Assembly (NCBI GenBank): GCA_964418745.1 | Contig: CAYQMX010000024.1 | Coordinates: 47,781 to 111,780, forward strand | Direction: 5' to 3' | Origin: Scleromatobacter sp964418745 | GTDB taxonomy: Bacteria > Pseudomonadota > Gammaproteobacteria > Burkholderiales > Burkholderiaceae_C | DNA: 64,000 nucleotides | In this document: piece by piece, positions 16,309 to 25,377 of the stretch | Numbering within the stretch: the stretch's first letter is position 1 | Layout: each line of letters opens with the position of its first letter | The notes under the pieces: model-generated | What the model was told of the DNA's origin: nothing | Database searches by the model: none | The model's input: the letters and a program-made list of their open reading frames with translations, nothing else | Program-made: the position numbers and the translations under genes

Positions 16309-16932
16309 ATGCTCCAAGAACCCCCGCTGATCCTGGCGTCGACCTCGCGCTACCGGCGCGAACTGCTGGACCGGCTGCGCATGCCGTTCCGGGCGCTGGC
16401 GCCCGACACGGACGAGACCCCGCTGCCCGGCGAGGCGCCGGCGGCGCTGGCCGAGCGCCTCGCGCTGGCCAAGGCGCACGCGCTCGCGGCGCGCTTTCCC
16501 GACGCCGTCGTGATCGGCGCCGACCAGGTGGCCGACGTCGACGGCGTGGCCGTGGGCAAGCCCGGCGACCACGCGCGCGCGGTCGCCCAGTTGCGCGCGA
16601 TGAGCGGGCGCACGATCGTCTTCCAGACCGCGCTGGCCGTGGTGCGCGCCGCCACCGGCTTCGCGCAGGTGCGGCGCGTGCCGGTGGCGGTGCGCTTTCG
16701 CGCGCTGGGCGACGCCGAGATCGAGTTCTACCTGCGCACCGAGCAGCCCTACGACTGCGCCGGCAGCGCCAAGTGCGAGACGCTGGGCATCGCGCTGCTG
16801 GAGGCGATCGAGTCCGACGACCCGACGGCGCTCGTCGGCCTGCCGCTGATCCACACCTGCGCCCTGCTGCGCGCCGCCGGCCTCGACCCGCTGCGGGCGC
16901 GGCCCCTCTCCCCGATCGGACCCACCGCATGA
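16309..16932 (+). CDS. Maf family nucleotide pyrophosphatase
   Basis: Maf proteins hydrolyse non-canonical nucleoside triphosphates (for example m7GTP or dTTP/UTP, depending on the subgroup). The 207-residue product opens with LILASTSRYRRELLDRL, the Maf signature, and contains VIGADQVADVDGVAVGKPGD and CETLGIALLEAIESDDPTALVGLPL, as in the YceF-type subgroup acting on m7GTP. The stop overlaps the start of the following methyltransferase (ATGA), a coupling common in Burkholderiales. The first ATG of the conserved core at 16309 is used; the open frame extends far upstream antisense to yceD. Confidence 0.94.
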   Translation: MLQEPPLILASTSRYRRELLDRLRMPFRALAPDTDETPLPGEAPAALAERLALAKAHALAARFPDAVVIGADQVADVDGVAVGKPGDHARAVAQLRAMSGRTIVFQTALAVVRAATGFAQVRRVPVAVRFRALGDAEIEFYLRTEQPYDCAGSAKCETLGIALLEAIESDDPTALVGLPLIHTCALLRAAGLDPLRARPLSPIGPTA

Positions 16933-17741
16933 CGACGCCCCCCGGCCGGCTGCTGCTGATGCCCAACGCACTCGACCTCGGCGCCGAGGAAGTTCCCCTC
17001 ACCGACGTGCTCGCCGACGGCGTCATCGCCCAGGCGAGCCGGCTGCTGCACTGGGTGGTGGAGGACGCGCGCAGCGCGCGCTCTTTCCTCAACCGCGTCA
17101 ACCGGATCGCGCCGCTGGCGCAGCCGCTGCAGCAGACCCTGATCGCGGAACTGCCGCGCGCGCCCAAGGGCCCGCAACGCGTGATCCCGGGCAAGCCCGC
17201 CCGCGGCGCGCCGCCGGCGCGCCCCGACGTGGCCCGGGCCTCGCCGTGGGAGCTGCTGCTGGCGCCCGCGCTGGCCGGCGCCGACATCGGCCTGCTCAGC
17301 GAGGCCGGCCTGCCCGGCGTCGCCGACCCCGGCGCGCTGCTGGTCGCGGCCGCGCACGATCTCGGCATCCCCGTGGTCGCGCTCAGCGGCCCCAGCTCGA
17401 TCACGCTGGCGATCGCCGCCAGCGGGCTCAACGGCCAGAGCTTCGTCTTCCACGGCTACCTGCAGACCGACGTCAACCCGCGCCGCGCCCGCCTGCGCGA
17501 GCTCGAGGCGACGTCGAAGCGCCTGCAGCAGACCCAGGTGTTCATCGAGACGCCCTACCGCAACGGCGTGATGCTGGAAGCCTGCCTGGAAGTGCTGCAG
17601 CCGACCACGCGGCTGGCCATCAGCTGCGGCTTGACGCTGCCGGAGGGCTGGTCGCTGTGCCGGACGGTGGCCCAGTGGACGGCGGCGAAGGTGGCGCTGC
17701 CCGATCGCGTGCCGGCGGTGTTCAGCCTGCTGGGCGCGTAG
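16929..17741 (+). CDS. SAM-dependent methyltransferase, RsmI-related (tetrapyrrole methylase fold)
   Basis: This 270-residue protein belongs to the RsmI-like branch of tetrapyrrole-methylase-fold enzymes. It contains DIGLLSEAGLPGVADPGALL and VVALSGPSSITLAIAASGL, which match the SAM-binding and substrate regions of RsmI. Unlike RsmI it has a long N-terminal part (LPNALDLGAEEVPLTDVL) with an insert before the GLPG region, so it is probably the paralogue that accompanies maf in Burkholderiales rather than RsmI itself. The RNA target is unknown. It is coupled to maf by an ATGA overlap and ends 11 bp from the convergent wecA-like gene, which marks the left boundary of the polysaccharide locus. Confidence 0.88.
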   Translation: MTTPPGRLLLMPNALDLGAEEVPLTDVLADGVIAQASRLLHWVVEDARSARSFLNRVNRIAPLAQPLQQTLIAELPRAPKGPQRVIPGKPARGAPPARPDVARASPWELLLAPALAGADIGLLSEAGLPGVADPGALLVAAAHDLGIPVVALSGPSSITLAIAASGLNGQSFVFHGYLQTDVNPRRARLRELEATSKRLQQTQVFIETPYRNGVMLEACLEVLQPTTRLAISCGLTLPEGWSLCRTVAQWTAAKVALPDRVPAVFSLLGA

Positions 17742-17752
17742 GGCCCGCGCGG

Positions 17753-18856
17753 TCAGTGCAGGCCGCGCAGCGTCGTCATCCACCAGGGCGTGCGGAAACG
17801 CACCAGCTGCCAGTAGATGCGCAGGTAGATCAGGATGAAGACCAGCATGCACAGCGCCAGCATGGGCGTGTTGTCCCACCAGATCATCGCCGGCACCACG
17901 GAGATCGAGGTCAGCACCCAGAGGAACGGCGAGGTCATCGAGTTGCCGTGGGTCAGGGCCGCGCGGCCGTCGGCGCCGATGGCCCAGCGCATCAGGCGGC
18001 GGTAGATCAAGGTGTGCAGGTGGATGCCGTCGGGCATGCTGATCGGCCGCCCGCGCAGCACCTTGCGCCGGTACATCGTGAACACCGTCTCGAACACCGG
18101 GTACATGACGATCATCAGCGGCGCCAGGGCCGAGACGCTGCGGTCGCGGTAGATCAGCATCAGGCCCAGCTCGACCACCATCAGCCCCAGCAGGTAGGCC
18201 CCGCCGTCGCCCAGGAAGATGAGCCCGCTCGGGTAGTTCCAGACGAAGAAGCCGAGCGCCGCGCCGGCGGTGGCCAGCGCCAGGCCGCCCACCATGGTGT
18301 CGTCCAGGTGCAGCGCGATGTAGGCGATCGCCCCCAGCATCAGCGCCGAGCACATCGAGGCCAGGCCGTTCATGCCGTCGATGATGTTGAAGGAATTGAC
18401 CACCCCGGACGAGGTGAACATGGTCAGCACCAGCGCGATGCCGGGGTAGACGAACGAGCCGTCGAACCAGTGCCAGCCGGTGCGCACCAGGATCGCCTTG
18501 AGCAGGAACGCGCCGAGCAGCCCGGACAGCGCCGGCGCCAGCAGGCGCCAGCGCGGCTGGACGGACTTGGTGAAGTCCTCGACCAGCCCGACCACCAGCG
18601 TGGGCGAGCCGCACAGCAGCATCAGCAGGGTCGGGCGCAGGTACTGGGGCTCGAGCACGGTCAGCATCAGGGCGCCGGCGGTGATGCCCACGCCCAGCCC
18701 GATACCACCCACGCGCGGCACCGCCAGCACGTGCATCTTCTGCGGCCCGGCCAGGTCGTCGTCCGCGGACCAGCGGCGATGCCGGTGCGCCGACGCCACC
18801 ACGAACAGCGTGGAGATCGCCGAGGCGAAGAAGGCCAGCAGGAGGATCCAGATCAT
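17753..18856 (-). CDS. WecA-like undecaprenyl-phosphate sugar-1-phosphate transferase
   Basis: This 367-residue multi-pass membrane protein belongs to the MraY/WecA family, which starts lipid-linked glycan synthesis by loading a sugar-1-phosphate on undecaprenyl phosphate. Motifs include KMHVLAVPRVGGIGLG, LVGLVEDFTK, the catalytic NSFNIIDGMNGLASM, FLGDGGAYLLG, and DGIHLHTLIYRR (the HxH loop of WecA-type enzymes). About ten or eleven hydrophobic helices are visible. The sugar is probably an N-acetylhexosamine phosphate (UDP-GlcNAc or a derivative), an inference from the family. It reads away from the plus-strand gene cluster starting at 19163. Confidence 0.9.
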   Translation of the reverse strand: MIWILLLAFFASAISTLFVVASAHRHRRWSADDDLAGPQKMHVLAVPRVGGIGLGVGITAGALMLTVLEPQYLRPTLLMLLCGSPTLVVGLVEDFTKSVQPRWRLLAPALSGLLGAFLLKAILVRTGWHWFDGSFVYPGIALVLTMFTSSGVVNSFNIIDGMNGLASMCSALMLGAIAYIALHLDDTMVGGLALATAGAALGFFVWNYPSGLIFLGDGGAYLLGLMVVELGLMLIYRDRSVSALAPLMIVMYPVFETVFTMYRRKVLRGRPISMPDGIHLHTLIYRRLMRWAIGADGRAALTHGNSMTSPFLWVLTSISVVPAMIWWDNTPMLALCMLVFILIYLRIYWQLVRFRTPWWMTTLRGLH

Positions 18857-19162
18857 CGACGGTTCATGGGTTCGAGCCCTGGCAGCGGGTTTGGGCAGCG
18901 CGGGGCCGCGGCGACGTGGCCGAGCTCGTGCGGAAGTCCGGTTCGTCCATTATGTTGCCCGACCGGGTCGGCCGCGCGCTGGAAGATCCGATTCGCATGC
19001 AATGCGTCACCGCGGCGCGCACCGCACGGGCCAGAGCAAAGCGGCCTGTCGCGGGCCGGCCACGCGGGATCCGTCGCGCCGGGCGGCTAAAATCCCCGAC
19101 ATACCGAGGCGGCACTCCGACATGATCCAGCGTTTCCTGCTGGCCAGGCGTCAAACCATCCC
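18857..19162. other. Divergent intergenic region, wecA-like / acetyltransferase
   Basis: This 306-bp stretch separates two divergent genes and probably holds both promoters. On plus, TAAAAT at 19088-19093 could serve the 19163 gene (leader of about 60 bases). On minus, CATAAT near 18950 could serve the wecA-like gene. Neither has a good -35 box. I see no gene, repeat or operator that I can support. Confidence 0.5.
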
Positions 19163-19891
19163 ATGACCAACCGCTTCCGATCCTTGATGACCCGGTGGCT
19201 CGCCGCGGCGCCGCCGCGGCTGCAGTGCCGGATCCACACGTGGCGCAGCCGTGGCAAGGTCGCGATCGGAAGGCGTGCGTTCATCCATCCGTCCACGCAG
19301 ATCCTCGGCCGCGCGCAGGTCGCCGTCGGCTCCAACAGCGTGGTGAGCCAGGACTGCTGGCTCAACGTCAACCACCGGGATCGGCCCGGTCGCGCGATCG
19401 AGATCGGTGCCAACTGCTTCATCGGTCGCCGCAACGTCTTCTCGTCCGGCGCCGGCATCACGCTGGGCGACTACGTCCTGACGGCCAACGACTGCCACTT
19501 TCTCGGCAGTACGCACGACGTATCCGATCCGATGCGCCCGGTGCTGACCACCGGCACGTCCGCATCCGACCTCATCGTCGTCGGTGACAATTCGTTCCTC
19601 GGTGCAGGCGTGCGGGTGATCGGCAACGTGCGGATCGGCCATGGCTGCGTCATCGGCGCGGGTTCGCTCGTCACGCGCGACATCCCGCCGTTCTCCCAGG
19701 CCCACGGCTCGCCCGCGACGGTGCAGCGGCGATACAGCCTCGCGCGCCAGTGCTGGGTGCCGCTGGCCGAGTTCACGACGGAGGACGCGGCGCGCCTTCC
19801 CGGGCAGGAACACTACGCACGGCAGCTCGCCCAGGCCGGGGCGATCCGGATGCCCTACATGGCCGCCGGCAACGACATGGGCAATCTTTGA
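19163..19891 (+). CDS. Left-handed beta-helix acyltransferase (sugar O-acetyltransferase-like)
   Basis: This 242-residue protein has hexapeptide-repeat (LbH) sequence: VAIGRRAFIHPSTQIL, AIEIGANCFIGRRNVF, GITLGDYVLTANDC, then NSFLGAGVRVIGNVRIGHGC and VIGAGSLVTRDIP. This ordering matches the maltose/xenobiotic O-acetyltransferase group that modifies sugars with acetyl groups in polysaccharide loci. The catalytic-type histidine is probably in STHDVSDP. A C-terminal extension of about 60 residues follows the helix. It is the first gene of a plus-strand cluster, 28 bp before an epimerase. The acceptor is unknown. Confidence 0.85.
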   Translation: MTNRFRSLMTRWLAAAPPRLQCRIHTWRSRGKVAIGRRAFIHPSTQILGRAQVAVGSNSVVSQDCWLNVNHRDRPGRAIEIGANCFIGRRNVFSSGAGITLGDYVLTANDCHFLGSTHDVSDPMRPVLTTGTSASDLIVVGDNSFLGAGVRVIGNVRIGHGCVIGAGSLVTRDIPPFSQAHGSPATVQRRYSLARQCWVPLAEFTTEDAARLPGQEHYARQLAQAGAIRMPYMAAGNDMGNL

Positions 19892-19919
19892 CTCCGCTCC
19901 CATCCGCAAGAGGACTCCG

Positions 19920-20861
19920 GTGAACCAACAGCAACCGCCATTGGCCGTCGTCCTGGGTGCGGCCGGATTCATCGGCCGGCATGTCTGCCGGACGCTGGCG
20001 TCTCGAGGCATCGAGGTCGTCGGCATCGGACATGGTACCTGGGAGCCGCAGGAATGGTCGGCCTGGGGGCTGACCCGCTTCGTCGATGCCGACATCGGGC
20101 TGGGCACCCTGTCGCAACTCGGACTGTCCCGCGCGCCCTCGAGCATCGTCCATTGCGCGGGCAGCTCCGCCGTGTCGTTCTCCTATGCGCAGCCGCTGCG
20201 CGACTTCGAGCGCGCCGTCGAGACAACCGCAGCGGCACTGGAATGGATGCGGACGACCGCGGCGCCCGATTGCCGACTGGTGATGGTGTCCAGCGCGGCG
20301 ATCTATGGCGACCAGGGCGACGTCGACCTGTCGGAGGCGATGACGCAGGCACCCATCTCGCCCTACGGCTTCCACAAGGTCATGGCGGAAACGCTCTGCA
20401 ATTCGTACTCGCGTTTCTTCGGGCTCAACGTCAGCATCGTCCGCCTGTTCTCGGTCTACGGAAGCGGGCTCAGGAAGCAGTTGCTGTGGGACGCCGCCAG
20501 CAAGTTCGCCCGCGGCGAGTCGAGCTTCTTCGGCACGGGCCACGAGTTGCGCGACTGGATCCACGTCGACGACGCGGCGGCGCTGCTGGGCGCGGCGGCG
20601 ACGGTGCCGCAATCGCGCTACGAGATCTACAACGGCGGCCACGCCCAGCTGACGACCAGCGACATCCTGGCACGGCTGGCCAGGGCCCTCGATGGAGCGC
20701 CATCCCCGGTGTTCACGGGCGAGACGCACTCGGGCAATCCGCGCCGACTGACCTCGAACAGCAACCATGCGCGCCGCCAGCTCGGATGGACGCCGCTGAT
20801 CGACACGGACGCCGGCCTGCGCGACTACGCCACGTGGTTCAGGGCGCTCGACGCCGCATGA
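19920..20861 (+). CDS. NAD-dependent epimerase/dehydratase (sugar nucleotide)
   Basis: This 313-residue extended short-chain dehydrogenase acts on a nucleotide sugar, probably as an epimerase or 4-reductase. It has VVLGAAGFIGRHVCRTL (Rossmann motif near the N-terminus), VMVSSAAIYGD, the catalytic YGFHKVMAE (Tyr-x3-Lys), and RLFSVYGSG. The GTG start at 19920 is chosen because AGAGGA lies about 6 bases upstream and it directly precedes the Rossmann strand. It overlaps the next glycosyltransferase by ATGA. The substrate cannot be told from sequence; GDP-sugar C4 reductases (Rmd type) look similar. Confidence 0.87.
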   Translation: MNQQQPPLAVVLGAAGFIGRHVCRTLASRGIEVVGIGHGTWEPQEWSAWGLTRFVDADIGLGTLSQLGLSRAPSSIVHCAGSSAVSFSYAQPLRDFERAVETTAAALEWMRTTAAPDCRLVMVSSAAIYGDQGDVDLSEAMTQAPISPYGFHKVMAETLCNSYSRFFGLNVSIVRLFSVYGSGLRKQLLWDAASKFARGESSFFGTGHELRDWIHVDDAAALLGAAATVPQSRYEIYNGGHAQLTTSDILARLARALDGAPSPVFTGETHSGNPRRLTSNSNHARRQLGWTPLIDTDAGLRDYATWFRALDAA

Positions 20862-22021
20862 CGCGCGCCATGCGGATCGCCTTCCTCTACTACTTCGACG
20901 ATGCCGCCTGGGCCGGCGGCCGGAACTACTTCTCCAGCCTGTTCAACGCGCTGCACGCCATCGACAGGCCGGTCGAGCTCGTGCTGCTGCTCGGGCATCG
21001 GACGCGCACGACGCTGCCCGACGAACACCCGTTCCTGAGGGTTGTCCGCAGCTCGATCCTCGATCGCGGACATCCCGCCTGGATGATCCGGCAGGCCCTG
21101 CGGCGCCTGCGCGGCGGCGGTCGCGACCCGCTCTTCGGTGCCCTGTTGCGCAGGTTGCGCGTGGACGTCCTGTCGCATTCGCAGCCGCTGCGCTCGCGTC
21201 CGACCGATGCGAAGCTGCTCGGCTGGCTGCCGGACTTCCAGTTCATGCACCTGCCGCAGCTGTGGGCACCCGCGCAACTCGAACGGATGCGCGAGGGCCT
21301 GGCACAGACCTGCCGCGACAGCGATGCGCTGGTCGTCAGCAGCCAGGATGCCTTGCAGGACCTGCGCCGCTTCGTGCCCGGCTGCACCAAGCCCGTCCAC
21401 GTGCTGCACTTCGCGCCGAAGCGCGCCGACACGTCGCGCCTGCAGTCCGCGGCCGACATCCGGCGCCGCTACGACCTGCCCGAGCAATGGTTCCTGCTGC
21501 CCAACCAGTTCTGGGTCCACAAGAACCATCGGCTGGTCGTCGACGCGCTCATCGAGTTGAAGCGCTCGGGCCGGCCGGTGACCGTCGTCTGCACGGGAAC
21601 GCCGGCCGATCCCCGTCAACCCGACCATGTCGACGCGCTGATCGCCCACGCCACGTCGCACGCGGTGACGGCCAGTTTCAGGATCCTCGGCGCGATCCCC
21701 TACCCGGACATGCAGAGCCTGATGCGGCACGCGGTCGCCGTGATCAACCCGTCGCGATTCGAAGGATGGAGCACCACGGTGGAGGAAGCCAAGGCGATGG
21801 GCAAGCGCGTGCTGCTGTCCGACATCGCGGTCCACCGCGAGCAGGCGCCGCCCGGCGCGTTCTACTTCGGCGTGGACGACGCCGTCGGCCTGGCACGCGC
21901 ACTTCGGTCCTGCGGGGAACTGCCACCGGAGGAACCCGACGACGACGCACTGGCGTTGCGCAGCGCACGCAGCCAGCAGGACTTCGCGCTGCGGTACCTC
22001 AAGATCGTCGACTCGCTCTAG
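20858..22021 (+). CDS. Glycosyltransferase, GT4-like (GT-B fold)
   Basis: This 387-residue retaining-type glycosyltransferase adds a sugar in surface polysaccharide assembly at the inner face of the membrane. The C-terminal donor domain contains PNQFWVHKNHRLVVDAL, the conserved stretch INPSRFEGWSTTVEEAKAMG with its E-x7-E-like pattern, and LLSDIAVHREQAP. The N-terminal acceptor domain starts MRIAFLYYFDDAAWAGG. There is no signal or transmembrane helix. Translation is probably coupled to the upstream epimerase (ATGA overlap). Confidence 0.88.
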   Translation: MTRAMRIAFLYYFDDAAWAGGRNYFSSLFNALHAIDRPVELVLLLGHRTRTTLPDEHPFLRVVRSSILDRGHPAWMIRQALRRLRGGGRDPLFGALLRRLRVDVLSHSQPLRSRPTDAKLLGWLPDFQFMHLPQLWAPAQLERMREGLAQTCRDSDALVVSSQDALQDLRRFVPGCTKPVHVLHFAPKRADTSRLQSAADIRRRYDLPEQWFLLPNQFWVHKNHRLVVDALIELKRSGRPVTVVCTGTPADPRQPDHVDALIAHATSHAVTASFRILGAIPYPDMQSLMRHAVAVINPSRFEGWSTTVEEAKAMGKRVLLSDIAVHREQAPPGAFYFGVDDAVGLARALRSCGELPPEEPDDDALALRSARSQQDFALRYLKIVDSL

Positions 22022-22030
22022 GCCACACGC

Positions 22031-22816
22031 GTGCCACCCACTGCAACCCCTGCCCCCCGCCAAGGCCCCCCGAGCCAGCGCGTCGGCGGACGACGGCATG
22101 GGGCGGCGGCGCCAGGTGCGTGCGTCGGGCACCCGGAGCGACCGCTGGTCACGGTGATCACGGTCGTGCGCAACGGCGCAGCGACGATGGAGGCCTGCCT
22201 GCGCAGCGTCATGGCGCAGACCTGGCCGTGCGTAGAGCACGTGATCGTGGACGGTGGTTCGACCGACGGCACGCTCGCCATCCTCGAGCGTTTCGACCAG
22301 GAGATCGCCTGCTGGATCAGCGAACCCGACAACGGCATCTACGACGCGCTGAACAAGGGGATCCGCCTCGCGTCCGGCCAGGCCTACGTGGTGCTGGGCT
22401 GCGACGACCTGCTGCTGCCCGGCGGCGTCGAGGCGCTGGTGCGCAACGCCGAAGGCGCGGACGTGGTGGCCGGACGCGTCCGGTGCGATTCGCCGCGCAA
22501 GGGGTCGCTGCTCATCCGCAACCATTCGGCAGGAACCCTGATCAGGCTCGGTGCGCACCGCAGGCTGGGCTTGTACGACGACAGCTACCGCATCGCCGCC
22601 GACACCAAGTTCCTGATGGCGGCCCGGCGGGCGGGACTGACGCGCGACATCGACGACGTCGTGGGCGTCTTCGTCCTCGGTGGCGCCTCGGGCAACTACC
22701 GCGCCAACGTGCTTGAACATTCGCGCGCGATGCAGGAGTCCGGCGCGTGGCGGGCCTGGCAGGCCCTTCTCTGGCGCTGGCCGCGGCTCGTGCTCGCGGC
22801 CCTGCGCGGCGGCTAG
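22031..22816 (+). CDS. Glycosyltransferase family 2
   Basis: This 261-residue GT-A enzyme has VTVITVVRNGAATMEACLRSV, VIVDGGSTDGTLAIL (nucleotide-binding DxGSxDG), EPDNGIYDALNKGIRLA, and LGCDDLLLPGG, where the DD pair supplies the metal-binding motif. This pattern resembles the WcaA/colanic-acid type GT2 enzymes. The GTG at 22031 gives a 35-residue proline-rich leader before the domain; a later start is possible. It lies 9 bp after the GT4 gene and 8 bp before another GT2 gene. Confidence 0.87.
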   Translation: MPPTATPAPRQGPPSQRVGGRRHGAAAPGACVGHPERPLVTVITVVRNGAATMEACLRSVMAQTWPCVEHVIVDGGSTDGTLAILERFDQEIACWISEPDNGIYDALNKGIRLASGQAYVVLGCDDLLLPGGVEALVRNAEGADVVAGRVRCDSPRKGSLLIRNHSAGTLIRLGAHRRLGLYDDSYRIAADTKFLMAARRAGLTRDIDDVVGVFVLGGASGNYRANVLEHSRAMQESGAWRAWQALLWRWPRLVLAALRGG

Positions 22817-22824
22817 GCGAGACC

Positions 22825-23709
22825 ATGGCAGTCGAAGCCGCGAACCGTCCCTTGGCCGACGTGTCGGTGGTCATCCCGGTCTTCAATTCGGGCGCCATCG
22901 CCCTGGCCGCCATCCGCTCGGTGCTGGCCCAGACCGTCCAGGCCCGGGAGATCGTCGTCATCGACGACGGGTCGACCGATGGCAGCGCCACGACGATCGC
23001 CACGGCCACCGAAGGCAGCACGCCGCCGGTGCGGATCTTCAGCATCGCCAACGGCGGGGCGGCGAACGCACGCAACGCGGGCATCGTGCGCACCCGCTCG
23101 CGCCATGTCGCGTTCCTCGACTCGGACGACTACTGGCTGCCCACGAAGCTGGAACGGCAGATGGCCGTCCTCGACAGCCGTCCCGACGTCGGGCTGGTGG
23201 GAACGCGCACGACGATGCAGGCGACGCTGGTCGACCGCAGGTTGGATGCGCTGGCCCCGGAGCTGGAGATCACCGTGCGCGCGCAACTTTTCAAGAACTT
23301 CTTCCAGACCTCGACGGTCGTTGCCCGCCGCGGCGTGCTCGACGAGGTCGGCCTGTTTCCCGTCGGCCAGCGCCACGCCGAGGAGGGCGACCTGTTCATC
23401 CGCATCGCCGCGCGCTCGCGCTGCATCCTGCTCAACGAGGTGCTGGTCGACTACGGCGGCGGCAAGGGCGGTTTCGGCGTGGCCGGCCTGAGCGCCGACC
23501 TCTGGAAGATGGAATGCGGCGAACTCGCGAACATCCGGCGGGCCCTGGAACGGGCAAACTGCACACGGGCGGTCTATGCTGCGGCCACCGCCTTTTCCCT
23601 CATCAAGTTCGCGCGTCGGGCACTGGTGCGCAGCGTCTCGGGCAAGGCAGGGCCGGGCGATCGCGGCACGGCAGGCCGACCCGCGCAACACAACAGGAAA
23701 GAACCTTGA
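22825..23709 (+). CDS. Glycosyltransferase family 2
   Basis: This 294-residue GT-A enzyme has VSVVIPVFNSGAIALAAIRS, EIVVIDDGSTDGS, ANGGAANARNAGIVR and AFLDSDDYWLPTKLERQ (DSDD metal-binding motif). Further conserved features are the acceptor-side FFQTSTVVARRGVLDEVG and EEGDLFIRIA. The C-terminal tail (RALVRSVSGKAG onward) is basic and may lie at the membrane. The ATG at 22825 fits the domain start. Its stop overlaps the following TTG start (TTGA). The donor sugar is unknown. Confidence 0.88.
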   Translation: MAVEAANRPLADVSVVIPVFNSGAIALAAIRSVLAQTVQAREIVVIDDGSTDGSATTIATATEGSTPPVRIFSIANGGAANARNAGIVRTRSRHVAFLDSDDYWLPTKLERQMAVLDSRPDVGLVGTRTTMQATLVDRRLDALAPELEITVRAQLFKNFFQTSTVVARRGVLDEVGLFPVGQRHAEEGDLFIRIAARSRCILLNEVLVDYGGGKGGFGVAGLSADLWKMECGELANIRRALERANCTRAVYAAATAFSLIKFARRALVRSVSGKAGPGDRGTAGRPAQHNRKEP

Positions 23710-24824
23710 AAATCGTCATCACCGGCGGGCTGGGCTTCATCGGCCAGCATCTCGCCACTCGGCTGGTCGCGGCGGGGCACGACGTCCTGCTGGTCGACTC
23801 CCTGAGCGTGCAGATCCATGGCGACATTCCGTCGGTGGTCGTGCCCGCCGGCGCCCGCGTGGCGCGCGTCGATGTCTGCCAGTTGCACGAGCATCCCGAG
23901 CTGGTCGAGGGCAGCGACGCCGTGTACCACCTGGCGGCGGAGACGGGCACGGCGCAATCGATGTACCGCATCGCTCACTACACCAGCGTCAACTGCGGCG
24001 GCTCGGCGAGCCTGTTGGAGGCGATCGCGCGCTGCACGCGGCGGCCGCGCCAGGTGGTGCTGGCCTCGAGCCGCGCCGTCTACGGCGAGGGTGCCTACGT
24101 GCGCTCCGACATGCCCACGCAGATCCTGCAGCCCGCGCCGCGCACCCGCGAGGCGCTGGCCGCCGGCGACTGGCAGCCCCGCGATGCCGACGGCGCCCCG
24201 CTGGTCGCGGTGGCGACGCCGGAGTCGCTGCCGTTCGCGCCTGGTTCGGTCTATGCGGCGACGAAGGCTGCCCAGGAACTGCTCCTCAACTCCGCGGCGG
24301 CGGCACTCGGGATACGTTCGACGGTGTTCCGCTTCCAGAACGTGTACGGCGAAGGCCAGTCCCTGCGCAACCCGTACACCGGCATCATCTCGATCTTCTT
24401 CAACCGGGCGCGCCAGGGCCTGGACATCCCGATCTACGAGGACGGCCTCGAGTCGCGCGACTTCGTCCACGTCGCCGACATCGTCGAGGCGCTGCAGGCA
24501 GCCCTGTCGGCCGACCTGCCGTCCGGTGCCGCCATCAACCTGGGCGCCGGCGAAGCCACGCCGGTCGGTGCCCTGGCGGCCAGCCTCCTGCGCGCCGCCG
24601 GGATGGACGTGCCGATCCGCGTCACGGGCCAGTTCCGGGTCGGCGACATCCGCCATTGCCACGCGGACCTGGCCGTCGCCCGGCGTCTGCTGGGCTTCGC
24701 GCCCCGGGTGTCGCTGGACACGGGCCTGCGGCGCTTCTGTGCCTGGGCCGCCAGCCAACCCGTCCATGAAGATCGCTCGGTCGCCGCCGCCTCGGAGTTG
24801 CGCAGCAAGGGGCTGGCCAACTGA
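23706..24824 (+). CDS. NAD-dependent epimerase/dehydratase (UDP-sugar type)
   Basis: This 372-residue extended short-chain dehydrogenase begins MKIVITGGLGFIGQHLA, the Rossmann motif, from a TTG start supported by AGGAAAG 5-6 bases upstream and by overlap with the previous stop. It has VYHLAAETGTAQS, VLASSRAVYGEG, a catalytic YAATKAAQE (Tyr-x3-Lys), and FRFQNVYGEGQSL. An insertion of about 40 residues between VYGEG and the YxxxK (containing QILQPAPRTREAL) is characteristic of WbpP/CapI-like or dTDP-L-rhamnose-type relatives. The reaction is not resolved. It overlaps the following acetyltransferase by one base (TGATG). Confidence 0.86.
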   Translation: MKIVITGGLGFIGQHLATRLVAAGHDVLLVDSLSVQIHGDIPSVVVPAGARVARVDVCQLHEHPELVEGSDAVYHLAAETGTAQSMYRIAHYTSVNCGGSASLLEAIARCTRRPRQVVLASSRAVYGEGAYVRSDMPTQILQPAPRTREALAAGDWQPRDADGAPLVAVATPESLPFAPGSVYAATKAAQELLLNSAAAALGIRSTVFRFQNVYGEGQSLRNPYTGIISIFFNRARQGLDIPIYEDGLESRDFVHVADIVEALQAALSADLPSGAAINLGAGEATPVGALAASLLRAAGMDVPIRVTGQFRVGDIRHCHADLAVARRLLGFAPRVSLDTGLRRFCAWAASQPVHEDRSVAAASELRSKGLAN

Positions 24825-25375
24825 TGCCCACCCTGAAGCAGTCCCTCGACGCCGATTGGGCGCGGCTCGCCGAACTGAGCGGCCAGCCGCCGATTCCGCG
24901 CCGCTGGGCCCATCACTTCACCCCGCGCTTCGCGCCGGTGAGCCTGGTCCGCCACGCGCATGCGCTGCACCGCCATGGCTGGCGACGCCTCGCCAAGCTC
25001 GTGCAATTGCTCAATTTCGTCGTCTTCGGACTGGAAGTGCCGGCGACGCTGGACATCGGCGCCGGGCTCGTGATCACGCACACCCACGGCACCATCCTGG
25101 GCGCCGCGTCGATCGGCTGCAATGTCACCATCTACCAGCAGGTGACCTTGGGAGCTAACACGCTGGACTTTGCCTACACGCCGGCGCTGCGTCCGGTGGT
25201 CGAGGACGGCGTGACCATCACGGCTGGCGCCAAGGTGCTCGGCCCGGTGACGCTCGGGCGCGGTTGCGTGATCGGCGCCAACGCCGTGGTGCTGGCCGAC
25301 GTCCCCGCCGACAGCCTGGCGGTGGGCGTGCCCGCCAGGATCGTGGCGAAGCACCGCGGCACGGAGTCGGCCTGA
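24824..25375 (+). CDS. Serine acetyltransferase-like LbH acetyltransferase
   Basis: This 183-residue protein resembles the C-terminal part of serine O-acetyltransferase: IGAGLVITHTHGTILGAASIG, CNVTIYQQVTLGAN, and GRGCVIGANAVVLADVPA, a run of hexapeptide repeats forming a left-handed beta-helix. The catalytic-type histidine pair is in THTHGT. The N-terminal half (HFTPRFAPVSLVRHAHALHR) replaces the longer helical domain of CysE, so a polysaccharide-modifying role is more likely than cysteine synthesis. Start TGATG overlaps the previous gene. Confidence 0.83.
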   Translation: MPTLKQSLDADWARLAELSGQPPIPRRWAHHFTPRFAPVSLVRHAHALHRHGWRRLAKLVQLLNFVVFGLEVPATLDIGAGLVITHTHGTILGAASIGCNVTIYQQVTLGANTLDFAYTPALRPVVEDGVTITAGAKVLGPVTLGRGCVIGANAVVLADVPADSLAVGVPARIVAKHRGTESA

Positions 25376-25377
25376 AC

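Noticed and set aside
24824..25375. CysE for cysteine synthesis
   Set aside because: The N-terminal helical domain of CysE is replaced by a short unrelated segment, and the gene is coupled to sugar genes on both sides.
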